Shown: positions 51,916 to 60,453 of the stretch, in pieces | Layout: every line of letters starts with the position of its first letter | Numbering within the stretch: the first letter of the stretch is position 1 | Source of the DNA: Nanobdellota archaeon | GTDB lineage: Archaea; Nanobdellota; Nanobdellia; Pacearchaeales; GW2011-AR1 | DNA length: 64,000 nucleotides | Assembly (NCBI GenBank): GCA_030648155.1 | Contig: JAUSIK010000016.1 | Location: 207,944 to 271,943, forward strand | Direction of reading: 5' to 3' | Notes under the pieces: model-generated | Told to the model about the DNA's origin: nothing | Seen by the model: the letters and a program-made list of their open reading frames with translations, nothing else | Databases searched by the model: none | Translations under genes and position numbers: made by a program

Positions 51916-52656
51916 TTACAACTTTTTTAATAAATTTAAGGTCATTCTTTTGAACTTATCCCAATTAACCTTTGCCATCTCCTGCCCTAAAATATATTCT
52001 TTTCTAATTGGAGAATCAGTTCCTAAATACGCAAGACCTATTGGACAATTGCCAGAAAAATACTTCATAACTCCGTATCCTTCCATTTCTATAATGTCTG
52101 CCTGTTCGGATAATTTTTCACCTAATAATCTCAATGTTTCTGGATTGCGATCCTTCATATATTTAAGTAATAGGACTTGATTTGATGTTAATCCTGTACA
52201 GATTTTTCCTTTCATTTTGCTTGAAAGAATGTTGTTCCTCTCAATTTTTCTACTAATTTTAAACTTAGTTCTTGGTGTGATCCAGTAATCTTTAAAATTA
52301 ACTTTCTTAAATTGGTTGGGCAGATAAATTTCATTTACTTTCCCATTAATCAATCCACAAAAACCAACATAATAAACTTCTTTAAATTTACTATCCCTAT
52401 TTGAAATTGATTCTATTGACGGAGGTAATTTCTCTTTCCAATGTTCTTCGCGTATTTTTCTAAACTCATTTTCTTCTGAACCAAAACAAAACTGAATTAT
52501 TATTTCTTTATCATCGATTATTGTCTTGTAGGAAAATTCATCAAGTTTAATTATTTCAGTGGACAATTTATCTTCTATTAAATCAAACAATCTTAAGTCT
52601 TCTATAATATGTTTTGGCCAGTCTCCAATTAAAATTAAAAATTTATCGCTTTTCAT
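51916..52656 (-). CDS. Hypothetical protein, weakly nucleoside-phosphorylase-like
   Basis: A 246-residue soluble protein. VYYVGFCGLINGKV and IIEMEGYGVMKYF resemble the conserved GxxGG and MExxG segments of the purine nucleoside phosphorylase superfamily, but other motifs are unclear. A TATA-like ATTTTTAATTC about 27 nt upstream supports the ATG at 52656. The motif GCACTATATT lies just past its stop, as also seen downstream of the peptidase gene. The function is a tentative suggestion only. Confidence 0.68.
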   Translation of the reverse strand: MKSDKFLILIGDWPKHIIEDLRLFDLIEDKLSTEIIKLDEFSYKTIIDDKEIIIQFCFGSEENEFRKIREEHWKEKLPPSIESISNRDSKFKEVYYVGFCGLINGKVNEIYLPNQFKKVNFKDYWITPRTKFKISRKIERNNILSSKMKGKICTGLTSNQVLLLKYMKDRNPETLRLLGEKLSEQADIIEMEGYGVMKYFSGNCPIGLAYLGTDSPIRKEYILGQEMAKVNWDKFKRMTLNLLKKL

Positions 52657-52728
52657 TGCTATTCATAAGTAAACTGAATTAAAAATGTATCTTAACCACA
52701 AAAAATATAGTGGACACTTCTGACAGAC

Positions 52729-52767
52729 ATATTTATAATATCTTACTTTAAAAATAGCACTATATTA
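52729..52767 (+). repeat. 39-bp intergenic repeat, copy 2
   Basis: It has the same 13-bp and 18-bp blocks as 51084-51122, with an 8-bp spacer that matches at 4 positions (35 of 39 bases identical overall). A short GTATCTTAA also precedes both copies, 36 and 42 bp upstream. A partial inverted copy lies near 51851-51870. Confidence 0.75.
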
Positions 52768-52822
52768 TATTTGATTTTTTTTAGATAAAAATATTTTAAT
52801 TTAAAAATTAGATTTGCGAAAG

Positions 52823-52832
52823 GCTTAAATAA
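52823..52832 (+). promoter_or_regulatory. TATA-like element of the NYN-domain gene
   Basis: GCTTAAATAA is the only good TATA-like box upstream of the NYN gene. With a 25-26-nt spacing it predicts a transcript start near 52853, leaving a leader of about 85 nt, which is long for this genome. Confidence 0.55.
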
Positions 52833-52850
52833 TTGCATATTATTGTTATA

Positions 52851-52937
52851 TTAAGGCAACAGGTATTGCCTTAAGTCTTCGGACATACCGCAAGCGTGCT
52901 CCCGGTTATTACTTCGGTAATACCGGAATTTGTTAAT
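52851..52937 (+). ncRNA. Structured 5' leader or small RNA upstream of the NYN gene
   Basis: Three hairpins can be drawn by eye. The first is a perfect 9-bp stem TTAAGGCAA/TTGCCTTAA (52851-52874) with a 6-nt loop. The second is GTC-TTCG-GAC (52875-52884). The third is a stem of about 10 bp at 52902-52926, formed by CCGGTTATTAC and GTAATACCGG around TTCG with one bulged T. Two loops are C(UUCG)G tetraloops, unusually stable in RNA. The predicted transcript start lies at the foot of the first hairpin. Either a cis-regulatory leader of the NYN gene or a separate small RNA. Confidence 0.6.
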
Positions 52938-53495
52938 ATGATGAAAAGAGTTTCTATTTATATCGATGGTGCTAACTTTGTTTATGGCTTGAAATCCTTA
53001 AATGCTAAGTATTCTGATTACCATTTTGATTTTGAGAACTACATCAAAATGATTGTTGGCAAGGATGATTTAGTAAGTATTTTCTATTATAATGCTTCGT
53101 TGAAACAAGAAGTAAATCCTAGAAGATTTAAAGAACAACAAAAATTACTTGCAAGACTGAGAAAAATACAGAAATGTAAGGTTATTTTATGTAAAAGGCA
53201 AAAAAGATTTACTCAAGAAGATGAAGAATATTACACCATAAAGGGGGATGACATTCATCTAGCCTTAGACATGCTAAATAATGCCTGGGAAGATAAATAT
53301 GATAAAGCTATTTTATTTTCTGGCGATGGTGATTTTGCTCAATTAGTAAAGTATGTAAAAGATAAGAAAAAAGAAGTAGAAATGGTTTCGTTTGAAGAAC
53401 TTGCATCAAGAAATCTGATTAATGAGGTCAAGAGATGTAATTTTATTAATAAGAAAATTGCTAATAGGTTTTTTTATAGAGGGGAGAATAAATAA
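52938..53495 (+). CDS. NYN-domain (PIN-like) predicted ribonuclease, LabA/DUF88 family
   Basis: A 185-residue NYN-domain protein. Acidic active-site residues are seen in SIYIDGANFVYGL, KGDDIHLALDM and LFSGDGDFAQLVKYV, the typical layout of LabA/DUF88 metal-dependent RNases. The frame is open from a GTG at 52896, but the first 14 codons would lie within the leader hairpin, and Met-Met at 52938/52941 directly precede the fold. The structured leader suggests post-transcriptional control, perhaps by the protein itself (inference). Confidence 0.85.
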   Translation: MMKRVSIYIDGANFVYGLKSLNAKYSDYHFDFENYIKMIVGKDDLVSIFYYNASLKQEVNPRRFKEQQKLLARLRKIQKCKVILCKRQKRFTQEDEEYYTIKGDDIHLALDMLNNAWEDKYDKAILFSGDGDFAQLVKYVKDKKKEVEMVSFEELASRNLINEVKRCNFINKKIANRFFYRGENK

Positions 53496-53512
53496 TTGGT
53501 TCAGTTATTTGC

Positions 53513-53788
53513 CTATCCAAACAATCTTTTCCAGAGAGATTTTTTAGCTTCTTTTGGCTGATAATCCTTAGGCTCAATGACTTCGTATTTAATTTCTGGT
53601 TTTGTTTTTAATAGCGGGGCTTGATTTGCTAAGTCAATATCGACTTGCTTTAATGCTTTTTCCACTTTAAGTCTAGAATGGCCTTGGCTTATAAGGGCCC
53701 ATTTCAATGAATCCTTAGTATATCCTTTTTTAAGATTATTTTTTATATATTCTATGAGTTCAATCATGTAGTTTTTTCTTTTAAACAT
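53513..53788 (-). CDS. Small basic protein with UBA-like helical domain (91 aa)
   Basis: A 91-residue protein. The segment LIEYIKNNLKKGYTKDSLKWALISQGHS and the following KVEKAL (described here in parts) look like a three-helix module similar to UBA-like or small DNA-binding domains often seen at protein ends in DPANN genomes. The C-terminus is Lys-rich (KKSLWKRLFG). A leaderless start is supported by the TATA-like ATTTAAATAT centred 25 nt upstream. Function unknown. Confidence 0.7.
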   Translation of the reverse strand: MFKRKNYMIELIEYIKNNLKKGYTKDSLKWALISQGHSRLKVEKALKQVDIDLANQAPLLKTKPEIKYEVIEPKDYQPKEAKKSLWKRLFG

Positions 53789-53829
53789 TTAATAGTTTAG
53801 AGAAAAAGATATTTAAATTTTTGCAAGAG

Positions 53830-54873
53830 CTATTCTTCTGTTCTTTCAGAGCTAAATAGGCTAGAGAGAGTGTTGTCTTTGTAGGCTTTTAAGAATGTTA
53901 TAAAGTATGCTAATATTAATGGCCCGAGAATTAAACCTAATATTCCGAAGATAAACAATCCACCGATCATCCCTATTAGTATTATCACCTGTGAAAGATC
54001 TGTCTTTTTAGAAAGAAGATATAGGCGCAGGACGTTATCAATATTAGAAACTATTAATAAATTATACAATAGGAAAACCGTAGCAACGGCGGTGTTTCCT
54101 TGTGCAAAGAGATATACTGTAGCTGGAATCCAGACAAAGAAAGGGCCTAATATTGGTATGATTGAAAATATCAATGCTAAAACAGATAATATTAATGCAT
54201 TCGGAATTCCAAATATATAAAATCCAATTCCAGCTGCGACTCCTTGAACAAGGCCTATTATTACCTGCCCATACACTATTGAGTTAGTTATGTCTTTAAA
54301 TTGCTGTACTATTTTTTTCTCTTGAATTTTGTTAAGCGGGGATAATGCTGAAACAAATTCAGTTAATTTATCGGAGTCTCTTAATGCGAAGAAAAATACA
54401 AAAGCAACTATAACAAAATGAAACATAATAGTTGGAGCTTCTAACAATAAATCCACTATTGTTGTTAATACTGCAGAACTGATTTTGCTTACAACACCAT
54501 CGAGAGTTACACTCATTTGGACTATAAATGCATCCGGAGCTGAAGGAAAAATTACTTTGATAAAACTTTGCATATTAAAGTCTTGAGCTGCCTTGAATAG
54601 ACCAAATACTTGATTGACTAAAAATGGGGCAACAAAATAAATGGGAATTATTATTAAAATTATAACAAACAAACTGACCATAATAGCCGCCGCATTTCTA
54701 GCCTTTATCTTAGATAGTATTCTAATATACACTGGGAAAAACGTATAAGCCAGAAGAAGTCCGGCTATAATAGATAATATTATTGGACGAACGAGAAGGA
54801 AAGCTAGAACAGCCAGCAAGAGTATTAAAAACAAAGCCAGCATTCTTCTCATATTTTTGTCACTTAATTCCAT
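53830..54873 (-). CDS. AI-2E transporter family (PerM-like) permease
   Basis: A 347-residue polytopic protein with about eight helices. The typical pair of N-terminal helices, a large central helical loop (KIQEKKIVQQFKDITN), FSIIPILGPFFVWIPA and FGILGLILGPLILAYF identify the PerM/AI-2E family. Members export small molecules or ions, and several bacterial ones are Na+/H+ antiporters. A TATA-like ATTATATAG centred about 26 nt upstream supports the start. No operon partner is seen. Confidence 0.88.
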   Translation of the reverse strand: MELSDKNMRRMLALFLILLLAVLAFLLVRPIILSIIAGLLLAYTFFPVYIRILSKIKARNAAAIMVSLFVIILIIIPIYFVAPFLVNQVFGLFKAAQDFNMQSFIKVIFPSAPDAFIVQMSVTLDGVVSKISSAVLTTIVDLLLEAPTIMFHFVIVAFVFFFALRDSDKLTEFVSALSPLNKIQEKKIVQQFKDITNSIVYGQVIIGLVQGVAAGIGFYIFGIPNALILSVLALIFSIIPILGPFFVWIPATVYLFAQGNTAVATVFLLYNLLIVSNIDNVLRLYLLSKKTDLSQVIILIGMIGGLFIFGILGLILGPLILAYFITFLKAYKDNTLSSLFSSERTEE

Positions 54874-54955
54874 AACTTTTCTTATAATTTATACTATATA
54901 ATACTTACGGGAATTTCTAAAAAAATTTATATAGTGAGTTTTGCTCGTTTTGAGA

Positions 54956-55657
54956 ATGGAAAATGTTTTGAAAAGGATTTTTTCTGGAAAAAGCGACGAT
55001 GATATGCATAATGAATTTATTAAATTTAGCAGGGGGATCTTTGCAAATAGATATTTGCTATATGGGAAAAAACAGAAGGACAAGTGGACAATTAAAACTG
55101 GGTGCGAATTTGCTAATTTTTTAGTAAGAAGATGTTTAGAAAAATCTGAAGGAGAGATAAGCGCTACTGGTATTATAGTATATACGGGGAGTTTAGGTGA
55201 TTCGAAAATTCCTATTGAAAGAGTTAAACAATTCATGGGGATTAAACAATATGTAATAAACTCTAAAGTTAAGGTTTCAGATGTGCTGGAAGCCATGGAT
55301 AAGTATCCTAAAGCTTTCTTCGCTTTGACATTTTCTATCCCTACTGCTGAACTAAAAATTAAAGCAAAGGCACCTAAGAGTTCTAAGCCCTCTACAAAAG
55401 GAGATGCAGAAGTTAAAGCTGATTTTTGCTCATTGAAAACTACTAATAAAGAGTTAGTTGAGGACTTATTTTTTGATTTTCCACAATTTAATGAAATTAA
55501 AATTAAACATATATTGGATATTGAAAAAGTAATTATTCCTACTAATATTAGCGATCCTGTAAAGATGAGGGAAATGTCAAAAAGAAAGGGTAAAATAATA
55601 AGAGATATTACTGTTGATGGTAAAACTGAAAAGAAAGAAGTGAGTTTTGAGGCTTAG
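54956..55657 (+). CDS. Hypothetical protein (233 aa)
   Basis: A 233-residue soluble protein that I cannot place in a family. It has a central KAFFALTFSIP strand, a Lys-rich linker (about residues 135-150) and a basic C-terminus (KRKGKIIRDITVDGK). The frame opens at a TTG at 54941. The ATG at 54956 has a TATA-like TTTATATA centred 26 nt upstream and is chosen. Alternating hydrophobic strands suggest an alpha/beta fold. Confidence 0.75.
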   Translation: MENVLKRIFSGKSDDDMHNEFIKFSRGIFANRYLLYGKKQKDKWTIKTGCEFANFLVRRCLEKSEGEISATGIIVYTGSLGDSKIPIERVKQFMGIKQYVINSKVKVSDVLEAMDKYPKAFFALTFSIPTAELKIKAKAPKSSKPSTKGDAEVKADFCSLKTTNKELVEDLFFDFPQFNEIKIKHILDIEKVIIPTNISDPVKMREMSKRKGKIIRDITVDGKTEKKEVSFEA

Positions 55658-55709
55658 ATTAGAAGATTGTTAAGATGTGAGATATCTTGTCCCATAGGAT
55701 AGTTTATCT

Positions 55710-56270
55710 TTAGAATTCGCGTAAAACCTCATTTATTTCAGAAACTCCATCTTCTTGAGTAAAGTGTCCTTTATCTTTTAAAATTATCACTTTTGCCCCC
55801 AGTTTATTTCTAAATAATGTTTCGTTTTCTTTTAAATAATTGTAAGGTTCATTACTTGATAAAAAGACAACTAATTTGTCTATCTTTTGTTTAATTATAT
55901 TCAAATCAATAGAAGTTTCTGTCCAAGGTTTTGCAATCTCCTCAACTTCTGTATCTTCTAAGTTCCCTAACTTAAACCATCCTGCTACAAAAACAACTTT
56001 AGGTATTTTTATATTGGATTTTTCTTTTTCTAAAAATCGCATTATAGTTTGACAACCAATACTGTGTCCAACAAAATAAGTTTTTTCATCCAATTTACCG
56101 ACTACCTGACTTAAATGTGAAACCCAGTTTTTAATATCTGGTTCTGAAGTGTTAGGCATCTCAGGAACTATTACTTTGTATTTTTTGTTTTCTAATTCCT
56201 TTTTCAGCCAAGGATACCAGTTTATTTTAGGATTATAATCCCAACCATGGATTATAAAGACTCTTTTCAT
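55710..56270 (-). CDS. Alpha/beta hydrolase (RBBP9/YdeN-like serine hydrolase)
   Basis: A 186-residue hydrolase. FIIHGWDYNP near the start, EMPNTSEPDIKNWV, the nucleophile elbow FVGHSIGCQTIM (GHSIG) and the histidine in LKDKGHFTQEDG are those of the RBBP9/YdeN family. Its substrate is unknown. A TATA-like TTAATAAAAAAG about 27 nt upstream fits a leaderless start. Confidence 0.87.
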   Translation of the reverse strand: MKRVFIIHGWDYNPKINWYPWLKKELENKKYKVIVPEMPNTSEPDIKNWVSHLSQVVGKLDEKTYFVGHSIGCQTIMRFLEKEKSNIKIPKVVFVAGWFKLGNLEDTEVEEIAKPWTETSIDLNIIKQKIDKLVVFLSSNEPYNYLKENETLFRNKLGAKVIILKDKGHFTQEDGVSEINEVLREF

Positions 56271-56365
56271 AAATTATTATATTTACGCTTTTTTATTAAT
56301 CTATCTAACTATATTATGAGACACTTTAGTCGCCCAATTTACAAATATTATCTTTTTCCGCCTTA

Positions 56366-56866
56366 TTAAGTCGAGGAAGGAGAAGGAGAAACTGAAGGGG
56401 ATGTACTGGCAGTTTGTGCTGGACTTGCTGTTGGCTTAGGTGTTTGTGACAGAGTTGGCTGTTGTGCTGGACTTTGTGTTAAAGTTGGCCCTGTACTTGA
56501 TGTTGGCGATGGTGATGATGTTCTTGTTGCAGTTGGAGTTGGAGTTGAACCGCAAAATTCTTTTAATACTCCACCATTATCCCCCATTGTATCCATTAAA
56601 TTATCAATATCTGCTTGAGTATATACATTTCCTTGAACGTCTTTAAACTGGCCTTTGCATATTTCTTTTCCTATAGATTGATAAACCGAAAGTATATTAT
56701 TTTTTCCTATCCCTTGATCTAAAGGGCTTAAACCAATATCTTTTTGCGAGAAGATTAGATAAACAGCAATTAAAGCCACAACAATAACGACGGCAATTAA
56801 TATCCATTTAAGGTTTGATTTAGAATTGTAATTCCTTGAAGAAACTTTCATCGCTCTCTTTTTCAT
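56366..56866 (-). CDS. Membrane-anchored protein with Ser/Thr/Pro-rich outer stalk
   Basis: A 166-residue protein: a basic N-terminus, one membrane helix (WILIAVVIVVALIAVYLIF), a domain of about 55 residues with two cysteines, then about 55 residues made almost only of Pro, Ser, Thr and Ala (such as TPTPTATRTSS). Such a tail is a typical site for O-glycosylation, so it is a possible acceptor for the island's glycan (inference). A TATA-like ACTATATAAATA about 29 nt upstream supports the start. Confidence 0.78.
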   Translation of the reverse strand: MKKRAMKVSSRNYNSKSNLKWILIAVVIVVALIAVYLIFSQKDIGLSPLDQGIGKNNILSVYQSIGKEICKGQFKDVQGNVYTQADIDNLMDTMGDNGGVLKEFCGSTPTPTATRTSSPSPTSSTGPTLTQSPAQQPTLSQTPKPTASPAQTASTSPSVSPSPSST

Positions 56867-56970
56867 TGAAATGGTAATTTAATTTTATTTATATAGTTTT
56901 GCTTTTGTTTTTTTATATCTAGAAGAAAGATATAAATACCAATAGTTGCTATTTCATTTGAGTTTGAAAA

Positions 56971-59181
56971 ATGGGTGATAAAAAAATATTTGTTTTTTTA
57001 GGATTGGTATTAATTGGAATTTTTTTGATTAATGGTGTTCTGGCACAGGCAGATATCTGTACTGAAGAGAGCGCGCCATTATTTACATCAAGCCAAAAAA
57101 TATATTTGAATGAACCTTTAAATATTGCTAAAACTCTTTTAGGCGAAGCGGATTTACCTAAATTACTTAAGAGAGGCAAATTTTCTGGCAATGTTGAAGC
57201 TGAATATTCACACATAATAGAAATAGGTTCGAATCCAAAGGTAGTTTATGCAAAGCAACCTACTAGTTCTGATGATCCCTCATTTGGACTAAAACTAAGC
57301 ACAAGCAGGGGAAGCAATTTCTATAATGCCACTATAGTATTTAACAAAGCTGTTGACTTTACAAGTTCTGATTCTATTGGAGAAAAAATTAATTTATTTG
57401 GCAAAAATTTCGTTGTTTCATCAGAAACAAATTCAGATCGATTGGTTTTATATAGAGACGGTTTATTTATTGCCCTTACTAATACTGAACCAGTTAAAAA
57501 TGTAGAAATTGAAGGAAAAGAGTTTAGTATTGAATTGGTATCTGCAACCGCCTCTTCTGCAACAATCAAAGTAACAAGAGAAGGTGCATCAGATACAAAA
57601 GAAGTCAGTGAAGATAGCTCAAAAATAATTCATGGTTTAATCGTGAATGTTAAAAGTGCTGATGAAAATAATTTGGCAATAAGTGCTAATGTGATAGTTG
57701 GAACGGAGAAGATAACTTTGCCAACTTTCTCTGGAAATTCTGTTACAAAAGGCAATGATGAGATTTTACTGGAGGGGACAAGTGTTAACATGGATGGAGG
57801 GAGTACTGCAAATACAAGAATTAATATTGGAATATATGCACCAAATTCAGATAATGACGCCCTTACGTTAATAGGCAAATCTCCAGGTGAAAATATATTT
57901 TTTGATCCAATATTCGGAACTTTCAAAGTTGATTTTGCTAACTTTAATATTTGGGTGGGAAGTGAAGAGAGAGAAAATATCATTGTAGCAAACAAAGATG
58001 ATGATAAAATGTCAGTCACTTTTACAGAACACAGAGGAAATGAAAAAAACTTTCAATGGGCGGGAAGTACAACTGGAAATATTATTGAATTAGTGGCTGA
58101 TATAGATGGAAGAAGAATCCATGTTGTGGAAGGAGAAAAAATATTAAGAAATGAACTAGCCGTTATTGGCAACGAAGACGAAAGTTATCTTATAAAGGTT
58201 TCAACAGTTGTAAACCAAACAGGTACGGCTGATGATAGAGTAGAGTTTACAGATGTCTTTTCAGGAGATGTTTACCGGTCTTCAGGAGTTTCAACTGATG
58301 GAATTGCTTCTGTAGTTGTCGGAGGTAAATCTTACACTGTTCATTATGCTGGAACTTCATCAGATGATTTTAACAGCGTAATAATTGATTTCCCTGATTC
58401 TCCACAAGCCGGCAGTTTTGCAATATACCCAACTATACAGACATCTAAAGGGGCTAAAGTTGCATTATATGCAAATAGGACTCTAGATGTCAGAATTACT
58501 AAGGAATTGAAGTTCCCTAATGGAAACGGTTATACTGATGTTAAATTCACTAGTAAAGGAAATGATGTTTGGAATATTGCTGGTGGGGGTATTAATGAGG
58601 ACTTAAATATAAGGGATTATGATGATTTTGTTTCTATAAACGCGGGCGAATTAAAATATAGAATAAAGCCAGGAGGCTATTTGAATGAAATTGCTGTATC
58701 TATTGAAAATCCTAAGAATGGAAATCCTATTAACTCCGCAGCATTAATTATCTTTGAAGAAAGAGACGATAAGGGAATTTATAATGGAATGGTAGTTACT
58801 TTAGAGCCTGGCGATACTGGTGATGACGGCATTGGTGTTGATCAAATTCTTAGAACATGGACAAAAGACGCTGAATGGGATGCTATTACGCTTGCAAGCG
58901 ACAATACAAAAACAAATGAAGCAGATAGATGGGGTACGATAGGTTTAATAGATTCTACTGATGCAGATCAGAGGAAAGCTGTTATTAGTTATCCAGCCGA
59001 GCAAGTTTTTGCAAATATTTATTTGAATAGTGAGGTTTGTTCAGTAGTAGATGAAGAACCTGAAGAAAATCAATGTTTGAGGGGAGATGTAAATAACGAT
59101 GGTGAAATAGATTTGAGTGATGTGATTTATCTTCTGATTTATTTATTTAAAGGTGGCCCTGCACCTGTTGCCTGCCTTTAA
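56971..59181 (+). CDS. Secreted S-layer-like protein with C-terminal dockerin-type repeat
   Basis: A 736-residue secreted protein. The signal peptide (IFVFLGLVLIGIFLINGVLA) ends near residue 26. The body is beta-rich with repeated modules such as GEKINLFGKNFVVSS and GGKSYTVHYAG, reminiscent of archaeal S-layer proteins. The last about 25 residues hold one calcium-loop motif, GDVNNDGEIDLSDVIYLL, as in type I dockerins, but only one of the usual two copies. Several NxS/T sites could carry glycan. A TATA-like GATATAAATA about 36 nt upstream implies a short leader. It may be a major cell-envelope protein, which is unproven. Confidence 0.78.
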   Translation: MGDKKIFVFLGLVLIGIFLINGVLAQADICTEESAPLFTSSQKIYLNEPLNIAKTLLGEADLPKLLKRGKFSGNVEAEYSHIIEIGSNPKVVYAKQPTSSDDPSFGLKLSTSRGSNFYNATIVFNKAVDFTSSDSIGEKINLFGKNFVVSSETNSDRLVLYRDGLFIALTNTEPVKNVEIEGKEFSIELVSATASSATIKVTREGASDTKEVSEDSSKIIHGLIVNVKSADENNLAISANVIVGTEKITLPTFSGNSVTKGNDEILLEGTSVNMDGGSTANTRINIGIYAPNSDNDALTLIGKSPGENIFFDPIFGTFKVDFANFNIWVGSEERENIIVANKDDDKMSVTFTEHRGNEKNFQWAGSTTGNIIELVADIDGRRIHVVEGEKILRNELAVIGNEDESYLIKVSTVVNQTGTADDRVEFTDVFSGDVYRSSGVSTDGIASVVVGGKSYTVHYAGTSSDDFNSVIIDFPDSPQAGSFAIYPTIQTSKGAKVALYANRTLDVRITKELKFPNGNGYTDVKFTSKGNDVWNIAGGGINEDLNIRDYDDFVSINAGELKYRIKPGGYLNEIAVSIENPKNGNPINSAALIIFEERDDKGIYNGMVVTLEPGDTGDDGIGVDQILRTWTKDAEWDAITLASDNTKTNEADRWGTIGLIDSTDADQRKAVISYPAEQVFANIYLNSEVCSVVDEEPEENQCLRGDVNNDGEIDLSDVIYLLIYLFKGGPAPVACL

Positions 59182-59510
59182 TTAGATTCATTAAAAACTT
59201 TGTTTTCAGCACCTTTCATTAAATTCCAATCTAATTTTATTAATTGCTGTACTGCTGGATTTTTTGTATTAAGTTTAAAAAGATCCGATTTTCCGACTCT
59301 TCGCGTTTTTATTACTATACTATTATTTACTAGTTTATCCCAAAAAATTTGCAATGTTGAATAGCTAACTCCTGAATTTTTTGCTATTTCTGTTAATGGG
59401 TAATCGAAATCTGCAAAAGTTATTAGAAAATCTAAGACTTTTATTATAGGATTGCTCCCAAATATTTCTACAAATAAACTATTGTTATCGAGACCGTTTT
59501 TGTGTGTCAT
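59178..59510 (-). CDS. Winged-helix transcription regulator
   Basis: A 110-residue protein with a winged-helix domain: IIKVLDFLITFADFDYPLTEIAKNSGVS (in parts) gives helices 1-2, YSTLQIFWDKLVNNSIV the recognition helix, and VIKTRRVGKSDLFKLN the wing. The Met at 59510 fits better than 59543, because the TATA-like CATTTATAAATT lies only about 14 nt from the latter. It ends 4 nt inside the S-layer-like gene and might regulate neighbours (inference). Confidence 0.78.
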   Translation of the reverse strand: MTHKNGLDNNSLFVEIFGSNPIIKVLDFLITFADFDYPLTEIAKNSGVSYSTLQIFWDKLVNNSIVIKTRRVGKSDLFKLNTKNPAVQQLIKLDWNLMKGAENKVFNESN

Positions 59511-59629
59511 GGTATTTTTGGTTCTCTTTTCTTGTTTTATCAATATAATGAAATTTATAAATGTTTCTCTTTATATTTTTATATTGCAAAATTAGAAATA
59601 TTTAAATAAGGATTTGATTTAGAGAATTA

Positions 59630-59902
59630 ATGAAGCTTAATCCAGATATAATAAAAGGAAGACTTCTTTATCATTTAAGAAGAAAGAGAGTTATAGGAGG
59701 GGTTTATACACATTTTGATACCTTAACTAAAGGATTCCCTTCTCACTTAGGAAAAGAAGTAAAAAGTATTGCAATGAACTTAATAAAAGAAGGTTTACTA
59801 ATTTCTAAACCTACCTCGTATGGATTGCAAGTTTCGTTAAATAAAGAAAGAATTAGGGAGATTGAAGAATTTATTTTTAAAGTATTAGAATTCAAATTTT
59901 AA
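59630..59902 (+). CDS. Small winged-helix-like protein (90 aa)
   Basis: A 90-residue basic protein. HLGKEVKSIAMNLIKEGLLISKPTS (in parts) resembles the recognition helix and wing of a small wHTH domain, and KERIREIEEFIFKVL a C-terminal helix. The family is not recognised. A leaderless start is supported by the TATA-like ATATTTAAATA centred about 26 nt upstream. Its 3' end overlaps the CobO gene by 4 nt in convergent orientation. Confidence 0.7.
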   Translation: MKLNPDIIKGRLLYHLRRKRVIGGVYTHFDTLTKGFPSHLGKEVKSIAMNLIKEGLLISKPTSYGLQVSLNKERIREIEEFIFKVLEFKF

Positions 59903-60453
59903 TACTCAATACCTTTTCTAGCCATTATACCTGAATCATAGGGATGTTTGTGTTTTCTAACTTCTGTAACTAGGTCTGCTAACTCAAATATATTAGGAAA
60001 AGGAATGTGAGAGCCTGTTAATATTAGTTCTTTATTTTTTGGCTTTGATTTTATTAATTCTATAACTTGATTTTCTTCTAATAGGCCTAATTGAACTGCA
60101 TAAAGAATTTCATCGGCAATTATAATATCATAGTCTTGTAAAAGTGAGTGTATTAAATATGTGAATGCCTCATTTACTTTCTCTATGTGATGGGGTTTCG
60201 GCTTACCGATTACCCAAGACCCTGTTCCAAATCTTGTAAAGGAAAAGTTATTGAACTTTTCTAAGGCGCGAATTTCTCCTGGATAGTCTATTTCTGCGTC
60301 GCCAGTGCCATTTTTCATGAATTGGACTAGGTGAACTTTATATCCATTTCCACAGGCCCTTAGGGCTGTTCCAAGGGCTGACGTCGTTTTTCCTTTACCA
60401 TTGCCCCAGAAAATTTGAACCTGGCCTAATTGCGACTTATCAAGCTGATGCAT
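59899..60453 (-). CDS. cobO: Cob(I)alamin adenosyltransferase (CobO/BtuR/CobA family)
   Basis: A 184-residue enzyme that adenosylates corrinoids. The atypical Walker A is FWGNGKGKTTSALGTALRA, VHLVQFMKNG follows, IIIADEILYAVQLGLL holds the Walker B-like acids, and LTGSHIPFPNIFELADLVTEV is typical of the CobO C-terminus. Full length. It overlaps the upstream small membrane gene by 28 nt. No B12-dependent enzyme or other cobalamin gene lies in the window. Confidence 0.93.
   Translation of the reverse strand: MHQLDKSQLGQVQIFWGNGKGKTTSALGTALRACGNGYKVHLVQFMKNGTGDAEIDYPGEIRALEKFNNFSFTRFGTGSWVIGKPKPHHIEKVNEAFTYLIHSLLQDYDIIIADEILYAVQLGLLEENQVIELIKSKPKNKELILTGSHIPFPNIFELADLVTEVRKHKHPYDSGIMARKGIEY

Noticed and set aside
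52896..52937. GTG start extending the NYN protein by 14 residues
   Set aside because: The added codons lie in the hairpin-forming leader, encode no part of the NYN fold, and Met-Met at 52938/52941 directly precede the fold.
56366..56560. Tandem repeat tract in the 166-residue protein
   Set aside because: The DNA is rich in Pro/Ser/Thr codons but has no regular repeat unit, so it is low-complexity coding sequence.
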